DNA of 33,817 nucleotides from the NCBI GenBank assembly GCA_022361075.1, contig JAKSBQ010000109.1, positions 1 through 33,817 on the forward strand, in the 5' to 3' direction. Positions 17,257 to 26,131 of the stretch are shown here, in pieces. Under the pieces are notes generated by a model. That model saw only the letters and a list, made by a program, of their open reading frames with translations, did not search any database and was not told where the DNA came from. A program made the position numbers and the translations under genes. The stretch is from Opitutales bacterium. GTDB taxonomy: Bacteria; Verrucomicrobiota; Verrucomicrobiia; Opitutales; JAFGAQ01. The number at the start of each line of letters is the position of its first letter. The stretch's first letter is position 1.

Positions 17257-17949
17257 ATGGTGTTTAAAAAAACAGTGACGCTCTGTTTAGTCGGATTCAC
17301 AGCAACGATCGGCTCCGCTGAAGAAGCACAAGATTCACGACCTCAGCCCAAAGAACGTCCTCGCCTTGGTGATAATTTTCAGAAGCATCAACTCAGCCCT
17401 TACCAACATCGATATCGGCTTCATCGCTACTTTTACGACCCATACTTTACCTACCCAGCTTCCTACTGGGGTATGAGTTCGCTTCGCTTCGACGCGCTCT
17501 ACGGATTTTTGCCCGCCCCCGGGAGAACTCAACTATCCGTATCCCTCGGGTCTGACGACTATTTTGGAACCTCGATCTCTCACACCAACTACCTGAGCAA
17601 AAAGCACAACATCCTCTACAACGTTACGGCTCTCTGGGAAACGGGTGAAACTTGGTGGTCGGGTCAGGATTTTGAATCTTTCACAATCGCTCCTTCGCTT
17701 TTTTGGAGCAACGAAAACACCTCCGTGTATTTGGGTTTCGAACATACCGAAACTCGACTAGACCCCATAACATACTACAGGTCCATGGATCGGAGGTTGC
17801 GGGAGGCAAACCAGGCGGACTCGCCTTCCGCTTCCTCTTCTAAATGGGAGATCGACAGGATGAACGTCGGGATTGATCGTAAAGTAAACGATTTCTTCAC
17901 GATCGGCCTGCACCTGAATGCTTCAGACTTTTCAAGAAAACGGGATTAG
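17257..17949 (+). CDS. Exported protein of unknown function
   Basis: I do not recognise this 230-residue protein. It begins with a signal peptide ([20 protein letters not shown], cleavage near residue 21) and a charged stretch, then an aromatic-rich part ([20 protein letters not shown]). After that, alternating segments such as [33 protein letters not shown] and [15 protein letters not shown] look like amphipathic beta strands, so an outer-membrane or periplasmic beta protein is possible. It ends SDFSRKRD, without the terminal aromatic residue of a classical barrel. The stop codon overlaps the convergent clpB stop by 4 bases. A TATACT box at 17243-17248 lies only 8 nt before the ATG, with no Shine-Dalgarno, so transcription could begin at or near the start codon. 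Confidence 0.7.
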   Translation: MVFKKTVTLCLVGFTATIGSAEEAQDSRPQPKERPRLGDNFQKHQLSPYQHRYRLHRYFYDPYFTYPASYWGMSSLRFDALYGFLPAPGRTQLSVSLGSDDYFGTSISHTNYLSKKHNILYNVTALWETGETWWSGQDFESFTIAPSLFWSNENTSVYLGFEHTETRLDPITYYRSMDRRLREANQADSPSASSSKWEIDRMNVGIDRKVNDFFTIGLHLNASDFSRKRD

Positions 17950-20546
17950 TCTTCCTGAATCTTGTAATCGAGCTGATCGTTATTAACCGAAAGCTCAACC
18001 ACGGACCCATCTTTCAGTTCTCCTGATATCAATAGTTTAGCAATGAGCGTCTCCACATACTTCTGAAGAAACCTCCTCAGGGGTCGTGCCCCGTAGACGG
18101 GATCGAATCCACGCTCCGCCACCCATTTTTGCGCTGCTTCACCAAGATTAAGGGTTATCTTTCGTTCCGCGAGTCGTTCGTTGATTTCTGAAAGCAAGAG
18201 GCTCGTGATCCTCTCAATTTCTTCCAGAGTCAACGGTTTGAAAAGTACGCTGTCGTCCACTCTGTTGAGAAACTCTGGTCGGAACGTCGAACGCAGTTCT
18301 GTCATGACTGATTCTCGCACTGATTCTGGGATTTCCGGTCCTGTTACTCCTTCTTGCAAATATCGGCTACCAATATTGGAGGTCATGATCACGATCGTGT
18401 TCTTGAAATCGACTGTCCTCCCTTGCGAATCGGTGATTCGTCCATCATCTAACGCCTGCAGCAAAACGTTGAACACGTCCGGATGAGCTTTCTCGATTTC
18501 ATCAAAAAGAATGACTGAGTAAGGTTTTCTCCTGACCGCCTCAGTAAGCTGCCCCCCTTCTTCATGTCCCACATAACCCGGAGGCGCTCCAACAAGTCGC
18601 GACACGGAATGCTTCTCCATGTATTCGGACATGTCGATGCGGGTCATATTGTGCTCCGAATCAAAAAGCGTTGCCGCAAGAGTTTTTGCCAACTCAGTTT
18701 TTCCCACGCCCGTAGGTCCAAGGAAAAGGAACGATCCTATCGGACGACTCTGGTCCTTGATACCCGCACGAGCCCTGAGAATCGCTTCTGACGTCAGGGT
18801 GACCGCTTCATCCTGTCCAATGACTCGCTCATGCAAAATACTCTCCAATCTCAGCAATTTCTCCCGCTCGCCCTCCAACAATCGGGTAACGGGAATCCCA
18901 GTCCATCTGCCAATGATTTCCGCAATCTCCTCCGAGCTCACTTTTTCTTTCAGGAGATGAGTCGACGAATCCGAATTTTCAAAAGCTTCAAGTTCCGCCT
19001 CTAAGCGGGGTAGTTTTCCATGCCTGAGCTCGGCCACTTTCTCGAGCTCATAATCTCGCTCCGCCTTCTCCATTGCTTGGCGGGTTTGTTCGATCTCCTC
19101 GCGCAGCCTCCGCCCCCTATTGAGCTGACTCTTCTCATCCTCCCACTGTGTTTTCAGTCCGTTTAACTTCTCCCGGGCTTCTTTAAGCTCGACCAACAAG
19201 TTCTCCAAACGATCTTTGGAACCGATATCTTTTTCCTGGCGAAGCGCGGCTTCTTCGATTTCGAGCTGCATCACCCGTCGGTGAAGGTCATCCACTTCGG
19301 TCGGCATGCTGTCAATCTCCGTGCGAATCATCGCACAGGCCTCATCCACCAGATCGATTGCCTTATCCGGCAAAAACCGATCTGAGATGTATCGATTCGA
19401 TAAAACTGCTGCGTTCACGAGCGCGTTGTCTTGAATTTTGACACCGTGATGCACCTCGAATCTCTCTCTCAATCCACGTAAAATTGAGATGGTATCTTCC
19501 ACCGTTGGCTGATCGACCTTCACCATCTGGAATCGTCTCTCGAGCGCCGCATCCTTCTCAATGTACTTGCGGTATTCATCCAAGGTGGTCGCACCGATAC
19601 AATGAAGCTCACCTCGCGCAAGCATCGGCTTAAGCATGTTGCCAGCGTCAATCGCTCCCTCAGCTTTTCCAGCACCGACAATGGTGTGTAGTTCATCAAT
19701 AAACAAAATGATTTGCCCGTCGCTCGCCTTTACTTCCTGAAGCACAGCCTTGAGGCGTTCCTCAAATTCTCCCCGAAACTTCGCACCAGCTAACAAGGAA
19801 CCCATGTCTAAGCTGAAAATAGTCTTATCCTTGAGCCCCTCCGGCACATCGCCACGAACAATTCGCTGAGCCAGACCTTCTGCAATCGCTGTTTTTCCCA
19901 CACCGGGCTCACCGATAAGCACAGGGTTGTTCTTCGTTTTTCGGGATAGGATCCGAATCACACGACGGATTTCTTCATCACGGCCGATGACCGGGTCCAG
20001 CTTGTTGCGCCGTGCGCTTTCCACCAAGTCTTCACCATATTTTTCCAGTGCCTGGAAGGTGGATTCCGGATTTTCCGATTGTACTCTTTGATTACCCCGA
20101 ACCTTTTGAATCGCGTCTAAAATGCCATTTTTTTCGATACCGAAGTTCTTCAAAAAAGTCTTCAGTCCCGCAGGCTCAGCTATCTCGATCACACCAAGTA
20201 ACAAATGCTCAGTGCTGGTAAAATCATCTTTTAGTTCCTTAGTCGCTTCTTCTGCCGCCGTCAGAATTTCTTGCATGTGAGCAGCCATGTAATTTCCGGA
20301 AACCTGGGTGTTGCCGCTGGCTGACGGTAATTTTTTGAGTTCCCGTTCAAGCCCGAGCGCAACCGCATTCGCTCCCGACTCCAATTTGTTGAGTAACGCT
20401 GGGGCGATTCCGTGTTCCTGCTCTACCAGTGCGAGTAGCAGATGCCAGCTCTCGACTTGGGCATGGCGATACTTCTGAGAGAGTCCTTGTGCGCCAACAA
20501 TTGCTTCTCTCGACTTTTCTGTATAATTTTTGAAGTTCGCATTCAT
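17946..20546 (-). CDS. clpB: ClpB disaggregase, Hsp100 AAA+ chaperone
   Basis: ClpB works with DnaK to pull polypeptides out of aggregates. The 866-residue protein is full length. It has an N-terminal repeat domain (residues 1-150), AAA1 with Walker A GEPGVGKT (212-219) and Walker [10 protein letters not shown], then the coiled-coil middle domain (about 405-530), which distinguishes ClpB from ClpA and ClpC. AAA2 follows with [13 protein letters not shown] and [12 protein letters not shown], then the C-terminal domain ([16 protein letters not shown]). There is no ClpP-binding IGF loop that I can see. The ATG at 20546 follows GCGGTAAATAAAGC, without a good Shine-Dalgarno. I found no CIRCE element in the 123-nt upstream gap, so the heat-shock control route is not visible. 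Confidence 0.97.
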   Translation of the reverse strand: MNANFKNYTEKSREAIVGAQGLSQKYRHAQVESWHLLLALVEQEHGIAPALLNKLESGANAVALGLERELKKLPSASGNTQVSGNYMAAHMQEILTAAEEATKELKDDFTSTEHLLLGVIEIAEPAGLKTFLKNFGIEKNGILDAIQKVRGNQRVQSENPESTFQALEKYGEDLVESARRNKLDPVIGRDEEIRRVIRILSRKTKNNPVLIGEPGVGKTAIAEGLAQRIVRGDVPEGLKDKTIFSLDMGSLLAGAKFRGEFEERLKAVLQEVKASDGQIILFIDELHTIVGAGKAEGAIDAGNMLKPMLARGELHCIGATTLDEYRKYIEKDAALERRFQMVKVDQPTVEDTISILRGLRERFEVHHGVKIQDNALVNAAVLSNRYISDRFLPDKAIDLVDEACAMIRTEIDSMPTEVDDLHRRVMQLEIEEAALRQEKDIGSKDRLENLLVELKEAREKLNGLKTQWEDEKSQLNRGRRLREEIEQTRQAMEKAERDYELEKVAELRHGKLPRLEAELEAFENSDSSTHLLKEKVSSEEIAEIIGRWTGIPVTRLLEGEREKLLRLESILHERVIGQDEAVTLTSEAILRARAGIKDQSRPIGSFLFLGPTGVGKTELAKTLAATLFDSEHNMTRIDMSEYMEKHSVSRLVGAPPGYVGHEEGGQLTEAVRRKPYSVILFDEIEKAHPDVFNVLLQALDDGRITDSQGRTVDFKNTIVIMTSNIGSRYLQEGVTGPEIPESVRESVMTELRSTFRPEFLNRVDDSVLFKPLTLEEIERITSLLLSEINERLAERKITLNLGEAAQKWVAERGFDPVYGARPLRRFLQKYVETLIAKLLISGELKDGSVVELSVNNDQLDYKIQED

Positions 20547-20669
20547 GCTTTATTTACCGCAGATTTCGTGCCGCACCATATCACTTATGTTTCTCACACT
20601 AACTTATTAAAAAACAATGAGTTACAAACTTTCATTCAATTTCATACAGGGGCAAATAGCGCCAAGTTG

Positions 20670-21719
20670 TCACAAATTCGCAGTTTCGGGCTGATTTTGT
20701 GTCAGGCAATGAATCGATCCTCCTTCCAGAATGAACAACTCCGAGTCGAACCCGACCACCTGATGACTTGGAAAGCATTCTTGAATCACACCAAGCGCGT
20801 AAGCGTCTGACTTCTCCTGCCCATACTGAGGCACCACAATCAGTTCGTTAAAGATCACATAATTCGCGTAGGTCGCCGGACAAATATTACCCGAACCATC
20901 GACAACGGTTTCTGGCATGGGGAGGTTCAGCAGATCGTAGTGGCCGGAACTGATCATTCGGAAACCTTCAGCTTGTTCCTTGATCGCGGCGCACGCTCGG
21001 CTCTGTCTGTGGGACACACTTCGAACACTGTTTAACAAAATTGCAGAATCACTCACAAAACGAGCAAACATATCGACGTGTCCATCCGTATCATCATCAA
21101 TCAGTCCCTCTTTGAATGTGTGAATCTGGGCAACTCCAAGGTGCTCCTTCAGCCACCTCAGAATACCCTCAAATTTCCACTCAGGATTCCGGTTCGGATT
21201 CGCCCAGACGGATTCAGTTAGGATCAAGGTCCCTACTCCGTCTACTTCAAGTCCTCCTCCTTCGCCAATAAAAGGACACTCAATTCTTTGTATGTCCAAC
21301 TGATCCAGAAGAGCTTGAGCTAAACGACGATCTTTATCCCACGGCAGATACTTTTCGCCCCAAGCATTAAAATTCCAATCGACACCAATCAAAGAACACC
21401 TCTTCTCATCAAAAACAAAAGTAGGCCCGTGATCTCTGCACCACGCATCGTTGTTTTCAATACCGCTAAACTGAATCTTCCCCCTTTTTTCAGACGAAAG
21501 TCCGCTTAGATTTCTTTTCCAGAGAGAATGGTCCGGGCTCACCCCGTTGATTCCGATGCAACCATGATCTGCAAAAAGCAACACGAGTTCGATCAACTGC
21601 CCCTGAACTTTTTCCAAGTTCCCTGGCCAAAGCTGTTTCGCAGACGGCCAAGACAACCACATGCGTTCTTGCCGTTCCCACTCCGCGAGCATTCGGAATC
21701 TGCCTTCCGAATCAGTCAT
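20670..21719 (-). CDS. aguA: Agmatine deiminase
   Basis: The enzyme converts agmatine to N-carbamoylputrescine and ammonia. The 349-residue protein shows the guanidino-modifying fold signatures: MWLSWPS near the start, DAWCRDHGPTFV, the GEGGGLEVDG loop, DDDTDGHVD, and the C-terminal GGSIHCLTQNQP with catalytic Cys338. Some conserved positions are variant (WCRD rather than WMRD), but the key Asp, His and Cys are present. The ATG lies inside the end of the amidase gene (8-base overlap, ATGACTGA), so translation is probably coupled. Together the two enzymes turn agmatine into putrescine. Confidence 0.93.
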   Translation of the reverse strand: MTDSEGRFRMLAEWERQERMWLSWPSAKQLWPGNLEKVQGQLIELVLLFADHGCIGINGVSPDHSLWKRNLSGLSSEKRGKIQFSGIENNDAWCRDHGPTFVFDEKRCSLIGVDWNFNAWGEKYLPWDKDRRLAQALLDQLDIQRIECPFIGEGGGLEVDGVGTLILTESVWANPNRNPEWKFEGILRWLKEHLGVAQIHTFKEGLIDDDTDGHVDMFARFVSDSAILLNSVRSVSHRQSRACAAIKEQAEGFRMISSGHYDLLNLPMPETVVDGSGNICPATYANYVIFNELIVVPQYGQEKSDAYALGVIQECFPSHQVVGFDSELFILEGGSIHCLTQNQPETANL

Positions 21720-22584
21720 CGGATTCGATCACGCGCTTCAAAATATCCCCGTAAGCATCCACCCGGCGGTCCCGGAAAAACGGCCAAATTCGACGAAACT
21801 CTTCCTGTTCACTGGAATCCAAATCAACAACCAACACCTCCGCCGCATCGTGACTCGCCCTTGCGATGATTGATCCGTAAGGGCCGGACACAAAGGACTG
21901 ACCCCAAAAGGTCAGATTACCTTCAGTTCCAACCCGATTACACGCAGCGATATAGCAGCCGTTGGCAACTCCATGGCCGCGTTGCACGGTCTCCCACGCC
22001 TGATGCTGCTGAATTGCAAGTTCTTCAGACTCCTCGTGCAACTTGCCGATGGCAGTCGGAAAGAAAATTACTTTCGCACCTTTCAGGGCCATGAGTCTGG
22101 CCGCCTCGGGATACCACTGATCCCAACAAACCAGCACACCCATTTTCCCGTAGGGCGTATCAAATACTGGCCAATCAAGATCACCCGGTGAAAAGAAAAA
22201 CTTCTCTTCGAAACCCGGATCCTGCGGGATATGCATCTTCCGATAGTGAGACACAATTTCCCCTTTTGGATTCAAAACAACCACTGAATTATAGAATACG
22301 GTGTCATTCACTTTTTCAAAAAGCGGCAGCACCAAAAAGACTTCCAGTCTCTTAACGACTTCAGAGAATCTATGAGTGGTTTTGCCAGGAATAGTCTCTG
22401 CTAAATCGAAAAACTGGGGATCCTGCTCCCTACAAAAATAAGGGTGTTGAAACAATTCCTGCAGACAAATCACCCGTGCGCCTTTCGCTGCAGCCTCTTC
22501 GATAAAACGAACCGTCCGCGATTCGGTTTCTCGAAGATCTAGATCCGATGTTGTCTGGATCAGGGCAATTTTAAAATCATTCAT
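21712..22584 (-). CDS. aguB: N-carbamoylputrescine amidase (nitrilase superfamily)
   Basis: This hydrolase releases putrescine, CO2 and ammonia from N-carbamoylputrescine. The catalytic triad of the nitrilase superfamily is intact: E43 (CLQELFQHPYF), K116 (HYRKMHIPQDPGF) and C153 (VLVCWDQWYPEAARL). The EKFFFSPGD segment and a length of 290 residues match plant and bacterial N-carbamoylputrescine amidases. The neighbouring agmatine deiminase makes the substrate assignment firm. It starts 3 nt after the ArsR-like stop codon, with no Shine-Dalgarno, so coupling to the upstream gene is likely. Cytoplasmic. Confidence 0.94.
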   Translation of the reverse strand: MNDFKIALIQTTSDLDLRETESRTVRFIEEAAAKGARVICLQELFQHPYFCREQDPQFFDLAETIPGKTTHRFSEVVKRLEVFLVLPLFEKVNDTVFYNSVVVLNPKGEIVSHYRKMHIPQDPGFEEKFFFSPGDLDWPVFDTPYGKMGVLVCWDQWYPEAARLMALKGAKVIFFPTAIGKLHEESEELAIQQHQAWETVQRGHGVANGCYIAACNRVGTEGNLTFWGQSFVSGPYGSIIARASHDAAEVLVVDLDSSEQEEFRRIWPFFRDRRVDAYGDILKRVIESDD

Positions 22585-22587
22585 TTT

Positions 22588-22938
22588 CTACACTTCGCTT
22601 TCGACCTTCAGTTGCATATCAAGCTTGAGATCACCGCTCTCGAGGCACTTACGACTGATCGCCTCACAAAACTTCTGCATGCGTAAGGTGTTCAGACGAT
22701 AGCATACGGAGGTGCCACAAGTCTCCGATTCCAATAACCCAGACTCTCTAAGTTCTTTCAAGTGTCGGGATACTGCAGGCTGCGATAAAGGGAGCTCTTC
22801 GATAATCGGATTACAGTTGCTGGGACCGTTATCAAGCAAGTAACGAATGATGGCAATGCGCGCGGGATGTGAAAGTGCTTTGGCCGTTTCCGCCAATTCC
22901 ACCCAATCTTTTGAAAATTGATTTGACTTATCTGGCAT
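22588..22938 (-). CDS. ArsR-family winged-helix regulator heading the polyamine operon
   Basis: The 116-residue protein has the ArsR/SmtB fold: ALSHPARIAIIRYLLDNGP, then recognition helix LSQPAVSRHLKELRESGLL and the wing SETCGTSVCYRL. The classic ELCVCDL metal site is absent. Instead there are five cysteines (42, 74, 79, 91, 98), including the pair C74/C79 in the wing, which would suit a thiol or metal sensor; this is inference. It sits 3 nt before the amidase and is divergent from thioredoxin. It probably controls one or both directions through the dyad in the intergenic gap, and probably represses its own operon. Confidence 0.88.
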   Translation of the reverse strand: MPDKSNQFSKDWVELAETAKALSHPARIAIIRYLLDNGPSNCNPIIEELPLSQPAVSRHLKELRESGLLESETCGTSVCYRLNTLRMQKFCEAISRKCLESGDLKLDMQLKVESEV

Positions 22939-22942
22939 ATAT

Positions 22943-22968
22943 TTAATATGTTGAATATAGAATATTAA
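22943..22968. promoter_or_regulatory. AT-rich dyad between arsR-like gene and trx, candidate ArsR operator
   Basis: TTAATAT (22943-22949) and ATATTAA (22962-22968) form a perfect 7-bp inverted repeat around 12 nt (GTTGAATATAGA) in the 52-nt gap between the divergent genes. AT-rich interrupted dyads are the usual operators of ArsR-family dimers. A single site could govern both promoters, since no other space is available. Confidence 0.55.
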
Positions 22969-22990
22969 TCACAACAAGAAAGAAAATCAA

Positions 22991-23320
22991 ATGAGTAAAG
23001 ATATCAATAACTTCGAGAACGATGTGGTTCAACAAAGTTTCAATCAACCGGTGCTAGCCGACTTCTGGGCACCCTGGTGCGGTCCCTGTCGGGCGCTGGG
23101 GCCAGTTCTTGAGGAGCTCGATGCTTCTTCAGGCGACGATTGGACTCTCGCAAAGATCAACGTTGACAACTTCCAGCAGGAAGCAGCTCAGTTTCAGGTT
23201 CGCAGCATTCCCAGTGTGAAGCTTTTTCACCAGGGAAAAGTCGTAGGCGAATTTGTCGGAGCTCTTCCGAAAGACCAGGTGGAATCGTTTCTCTCTGAAC
23301 ACTTGCCCGTTCAGGCTTAA
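22991..23320 (+). CDS. Thioredoxin
   Basis: The 109-residue protein is a classical thioredoxin: VLADFWAPWCGPCRALGP with redox cysteines C30 and C33, a lysine-containing strand (LAKINVDNFQQEAAQF) and the cis-proline loop VRSIPSVKLF. No signal peptide is present, so it acts in the cytoplasm as a disulfide reductase. It is transcribed away from the ArsR-like regulator and may belong to its regulon. It converges with the LTxxQ gene, 12 nt between stops. Upstream sequence is AAGAAAGAAAATCAA, with no strong ribosome site. The gene name is left open because genomes often carry several thioredoxins. Confidence 0.95.
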   Translation: MSKDINNFENDVVQQSFNQPVLADFWAPWCGPCRALGPVLEELDASSGDDWTLAKINVDNFQQEAAQFQVRSIPSVKLFHQGKVVGEFVGALPKDQVESFLSEHLPVQA

Positions 23321-23332
23321 CTGCTCCACTTA

Positions 23333-24154
23333 CTAGCCGTCGCCGGTGATCTTCTTATAAACCTTTTCGAAGAGCTCCGGCGACAGGTTGTTGTAACATG
23401 AAGTCAGGAGACGTTTCTCAGTATTAGAGATATCCAACTTCTCAATCGGTTCTGGAATTTCCATTCTGCCCTGAAAGGCTTTTTTGACAGCATCATTGAT
23501 CTGGGTGGACTCAGTTTCTGAAAAACCTCCTCTTTCAGACAATTGGTACCGACCTGACAACATTGCGCTCATCTGCTCAGCTCCTTGCTGTCTCCGCTCC
23601 TGATCCCATTCCTGGTAGGCGGTCTTTTGTTCTTCGGTAAGGATGTTCTGCATTTCACGTCTAAAATTAAAATCCATCAACTCTGGGTATTTCGCTTTCA
23701 GCTCGTCTTGCGATAAGAGATTCCTTGCTCCAATCGTTAATGCCCTCCTCTCTATTTCCTTTGCCCAAAGCGACTTAGCGATTTCAAGCTGCTCAGGAGT
23801 CAGGTTCATTTTTTTAACAATAGAATTGAACTGCTTCCAGTGCTGATCCCCCATGTTCGAAACGGTTTTCTGGACGATAGAATCGACTAGATCCTGTTTC
23901 ACTTGTTCTTCGCTCTTAACAGGCGCAACTTCTTCTCGATCCTGCAGTTTCGCTTGAAGTGACTCATTTTCTTTCAGAACAATTTCGAGTCTGGATTTCA
24001 ATTCAGCAACTTCACCGGAAAGATCAGGGTAAGCCACCTCGGCAACTGATTCCGCGGTCTCAATCTCCTCAAACTTAGCTTGTTTAGGAACGCTGTAGCC
24101 GATGAGCGCACCAATCACTAACGCAAGAGCTGAAAAAGGGAGGATGGTTTTCAT
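23333..24154 (-). CDS. Membrane-anchored LTxxQ protein, paralogue A
   Basis: The 273-residue protein has an N-terminal membrane segment (FSALALVIGALIGYSVP, residues 7-23) and a predicted coiled coil (about 45-75). A helical domain holds two LTxxQ motifs: LTPEQ at 118-122 and LTEEQ at 172-176, with YPELMDF between. LTxxQ pairs are the mark of the Spy/CpxP periplasmic chaperone and stress-sensor group, but overall similarity is too low for me to assign it there. The C-terminus, NLSPELFEKVYKKITGDG, is nearly identical to that of the neighbour at 24301-25140. No catalytic motif is seen. Anchored periplasmic localisation is inferred. Confidence 0.75.
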   Translation of the reverse strand: MKTILPFSALALVIGALIGYSVPKQAKFEEIETAESVAEVAYPDLSGEVAELKSRLEIVLKENESLQAKLQDREEVAPVKSEEQVKQDLVDSIVQKTVSNMGDQHWKQFNSIVKKMNLTPEQLEIAKSLWAKEIERRALTIGARNLLSQDELKAKYPELMDFNFRREMQNILTEEQKTAYQEWDQERRQQGAEQMSAMLSGRYQLSERGGFSETESTQINDAVKKAFQGRMEIPEPIEKLDISNTEKRLLTSCYNNLSPELFEKVYKKITGDG

Positions 24155-24300
24155 GTTTAAGTCGAATTACTTCTTTAAGAAAATGATGATCTTATCTTAA
24201 AGACCATATAGAGTCATTTACATTCAAAAATTCCAGTCCTTCTTAACCACGAATTAGAAAAGGATCTTCATCTACCATTTGGAAATAAACCTTAACCGAA

Positions 24301-25140
24301 TTAATTCTTATCCCCGGTGATTTTCTTGTAAACCTGTTCAAAAAGCTCGGGTGGCAGGTTTTCATAGCTGGCTGCAAGGATACGCTTTTCTGTTTGAGAT
24401 ATTGGTAATTTTCTTATCGGTGCTGGCACTTCCAGATTCCGTGAGCTCGTTTTCTTCAGGGCTTCTCGGATCTGATCGTTCTGTTCTTGAGTAAAGCCAA
24501 CGTCTTCGGAAAACGCATATCTTTCCATGAGTCTGTCAGAGACTTGTGCGGACCTTTGATCAATCGCCTTCTTCTGAGTTTCAGCGATGAGTTCCTTTTG
24601 ATCAGTAGATAAGATATTTTGCATCTCGTTTCGATAATCAAAATCCATCAACTCAGGATACATTGATCTCAGTTCATCCTCGGTATAGATGTCCCTGGCC
24701 GCTTCGATGATGGATCGCTTCATGTTCAATTTCTCCTGCAAATCACCGACGATTTGCGCCTGATCCGATGTGAGATTTAGCGATTCAAGCAATCTATTGT
24801 TCCCACCTCTATTGCGCCTCTGTCCTTTCTTTGGCTTCTCCTTTTGTAGTCTGCTTTGAAACAGTTCATGTTTGAAATCTGCCTCGGACATTAGGCCACG
24901 GGAACTCACTTCTGACTCCTGTAAACTGTTCATCAACACTTCATTCTGCTTTTCAAGATCAATAATCTTTTGAACCAGATCCTCATCATCCTCTACTTCA
25001 AGCGACGAAAGATCCTCAGCTGGTGTCGCCTCCTTCGTAGAAGAGTCTGAAGGTGAAAGATCTGGCGAATCGCCAATCTGATATCCAAGCAAAATGCCAA
25101 GAAGGAACGAGGAGAGGGTGATTACAATAAAGATTTTCAT
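24301..25140 (-). CDS. Membrane-anchored LTxxQ protein, paralogue B
   Basis: This 279-residue protein is a tandem relative of the gene at 23333-24154. It has an N-terminal membrane segment (MKIFIVITLSSFLLGILLGY), an acidic linker, a coiled coil (about 50-78) and a basic patch (KPKKGQRRNRGG, about 102-113). LTSDQ is at 123-127 and a variant LSTDQ at 177-181. YPELMDFDYRNEMQNIL and LPPELFEQVYKKITGDKN match paralogue A closely. I start it at ATG 25140, with AAGGCG at a sensible distance; a GTG one codon earlier is possible. The 146-nt gap between the two genes suggests separate promoters or loose co-transcription. Function unknown. Confidence 0.75.
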   Translation of the reverse strand: MKIFIVITLSSFLLGILLGYQIGDSPDLSPSDSSTKEATPAEDLSSLEVEDDEDLVQKIIDLEKQNEVLMNSLQESEVSSRGLMSEADFKHELFQSRLQKEKPKKGQRRNRGGNNRLLESLNLTSDQAQIVGDLQEKLNMKRSIIEAARDIYTEDELRSMYPELMDFDYRNEMQNILSTDQKELIAETQKKAIDQRSAQVSDRLMERYAFSEDVGFTQEQNDQIREALKKTSSRNLEVPAPIRKLPISQTEKRILAASYENLPPELFEQVYKKITGDKN

Positions 25141-25375
25141 CACAAATTCGCCTTGAGTTATAGATGCTGCACCGAAAACAAATTCTGTAGGGCAATCAAA
25201 AACATATCTTACAATGCCTATTTACGAATACGAGACCATTCCGGTTACAGGAAACCAATAACCAGAAGGCCGAATAAACGAGTTTACTCGAGATTCAGTG
25301 CAGGCATAACAACAATAGTATCTATCATCGGGTCAAGATTGTGGCTGTAATTCGAGTCATGCCTGCGAAGTTGAA

Positions 25376-26047
25376 CTACGGCTTTTTTGCGGTAAATGGC
25401 TTTTTTCTGTCAGGATAAAGCTTCTGGCAAAGCTCGCAACGTAGGCGGTTACAACCACGTGCGGAGCATACTTCCCTGCCGTAAAAAATAATTTGAAGGT
25501 GGAGGTGATTCCAGGTCTCTGCCGGGTAAAGTTTTTTAAGATCCGCTTCAGTTTGAGCTACGTTTTTCCCATTTGTCAGACCCCATATCTGCGCTAACCG
25601 GTGGATATGGGTATCGACCGGAAAAGCTGGAACACCAAACGCCTGTGTCATCACGACCGACGCCGTTTTATGCCCCACACCCGGAAGGGCTTCCAAGGAC
25701 TCCAGATTATCCGGAACCTCACCTCCATGCTGATCGATCAGCAGTTTGGAAAGATTCCAGATGTTCTTCGATTTCGCAGGAGAAAGTCCACAGGGACGAA
25801 TGATCTCGCGAATCTCATCAATGCTGAGTTTGATCATATCCTCAGGATTATCCGCCTTTTTGAAAAGCGCTGGTGTCACCTGATTGACTCTCTCGTCCGT
25901 GCATTGAGCAGAAAGCAATACTGCTATTAGCAAGGTATAGGTATCCTTGTGGTCGAGGGGTATCGGAGGATCAGGGAACAACCTCTGTAACTCGTCATAC
26001 ACAATTCTTGCTCGTTCCTCCTTCGTCATGATATGAGCAAACTTCAT
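25376..26047 (-). CDS. nth: Endonuclease III (DNA glycosylase/AP lyase) with atypical cysteine cluster
   Basis: Endonuclease III removes oxidised pyrimidines and cuts abasic sites. The 223-residue protein has the helix-hairpin-helix with catalytic Lys (LPGVGHKTASVV) and the catalytic Asp (AFPVDTHIHRLA), plus LLSAQCTDERVNQVTPALF near the N-terminus. The C-terminal 4Fe-4S region is unusual: the cysteines are C194, C199, C204 and C207, spaced 4-4-2, whereas the canonical spacing is 6-2-5. The position of the last canonical cysteine is an aspartate. The cluster may use C199 as substitute ligand or be absent. It is divergent from the transporter gene at 26132. Confidence 0.93.
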   Translation of the reverse strand: MKFAHIMTKEERARIVYDELQRLFPDPPIPLDHKDTYTLLIAVLLSAQCTDERVNQVTPALFKKADNPEDMIKLSIDEIREIIRPCGLSPAKSKNIWNLSKLLIDQHGGEVPDNLESLEALPGVGHKTASVVMTQAFGVPAFPVDTHIHRLAQIWGLTNGKNVAQTEADLKKLYPAETWNHLHLQIIFYGREVCSARGCNRLRCELCQKLYPDRKKPFTAKKP

Positions 26048-26131
26048 TTTCGGTTTAAGACAACTCCGATTTCTATAGCTTCTGGCTCAGAAGCTTGTAA
26101 TCGCGAAAACAAACGCTAGCTTCGGCAAAAT

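Noticed and set aside
20547-20669. CIRCE or sigma-32 promoter upstream of clpB
   Set aside because: I looked for TTAGCACTC-N9-GAGTGCTAA and CTTGAAA-type boxes and found neither.
25153-25350. 65-codon plus-strand frame between the LTxxQ B and nth genes
   Set aside because: It has no start-site support, no domain and an odd composition. GCAGGCAT (25300) and ATGCCTGC (25359) are an 8-bp inverted repeat 51 nt apart, too distant and short to call a feature.
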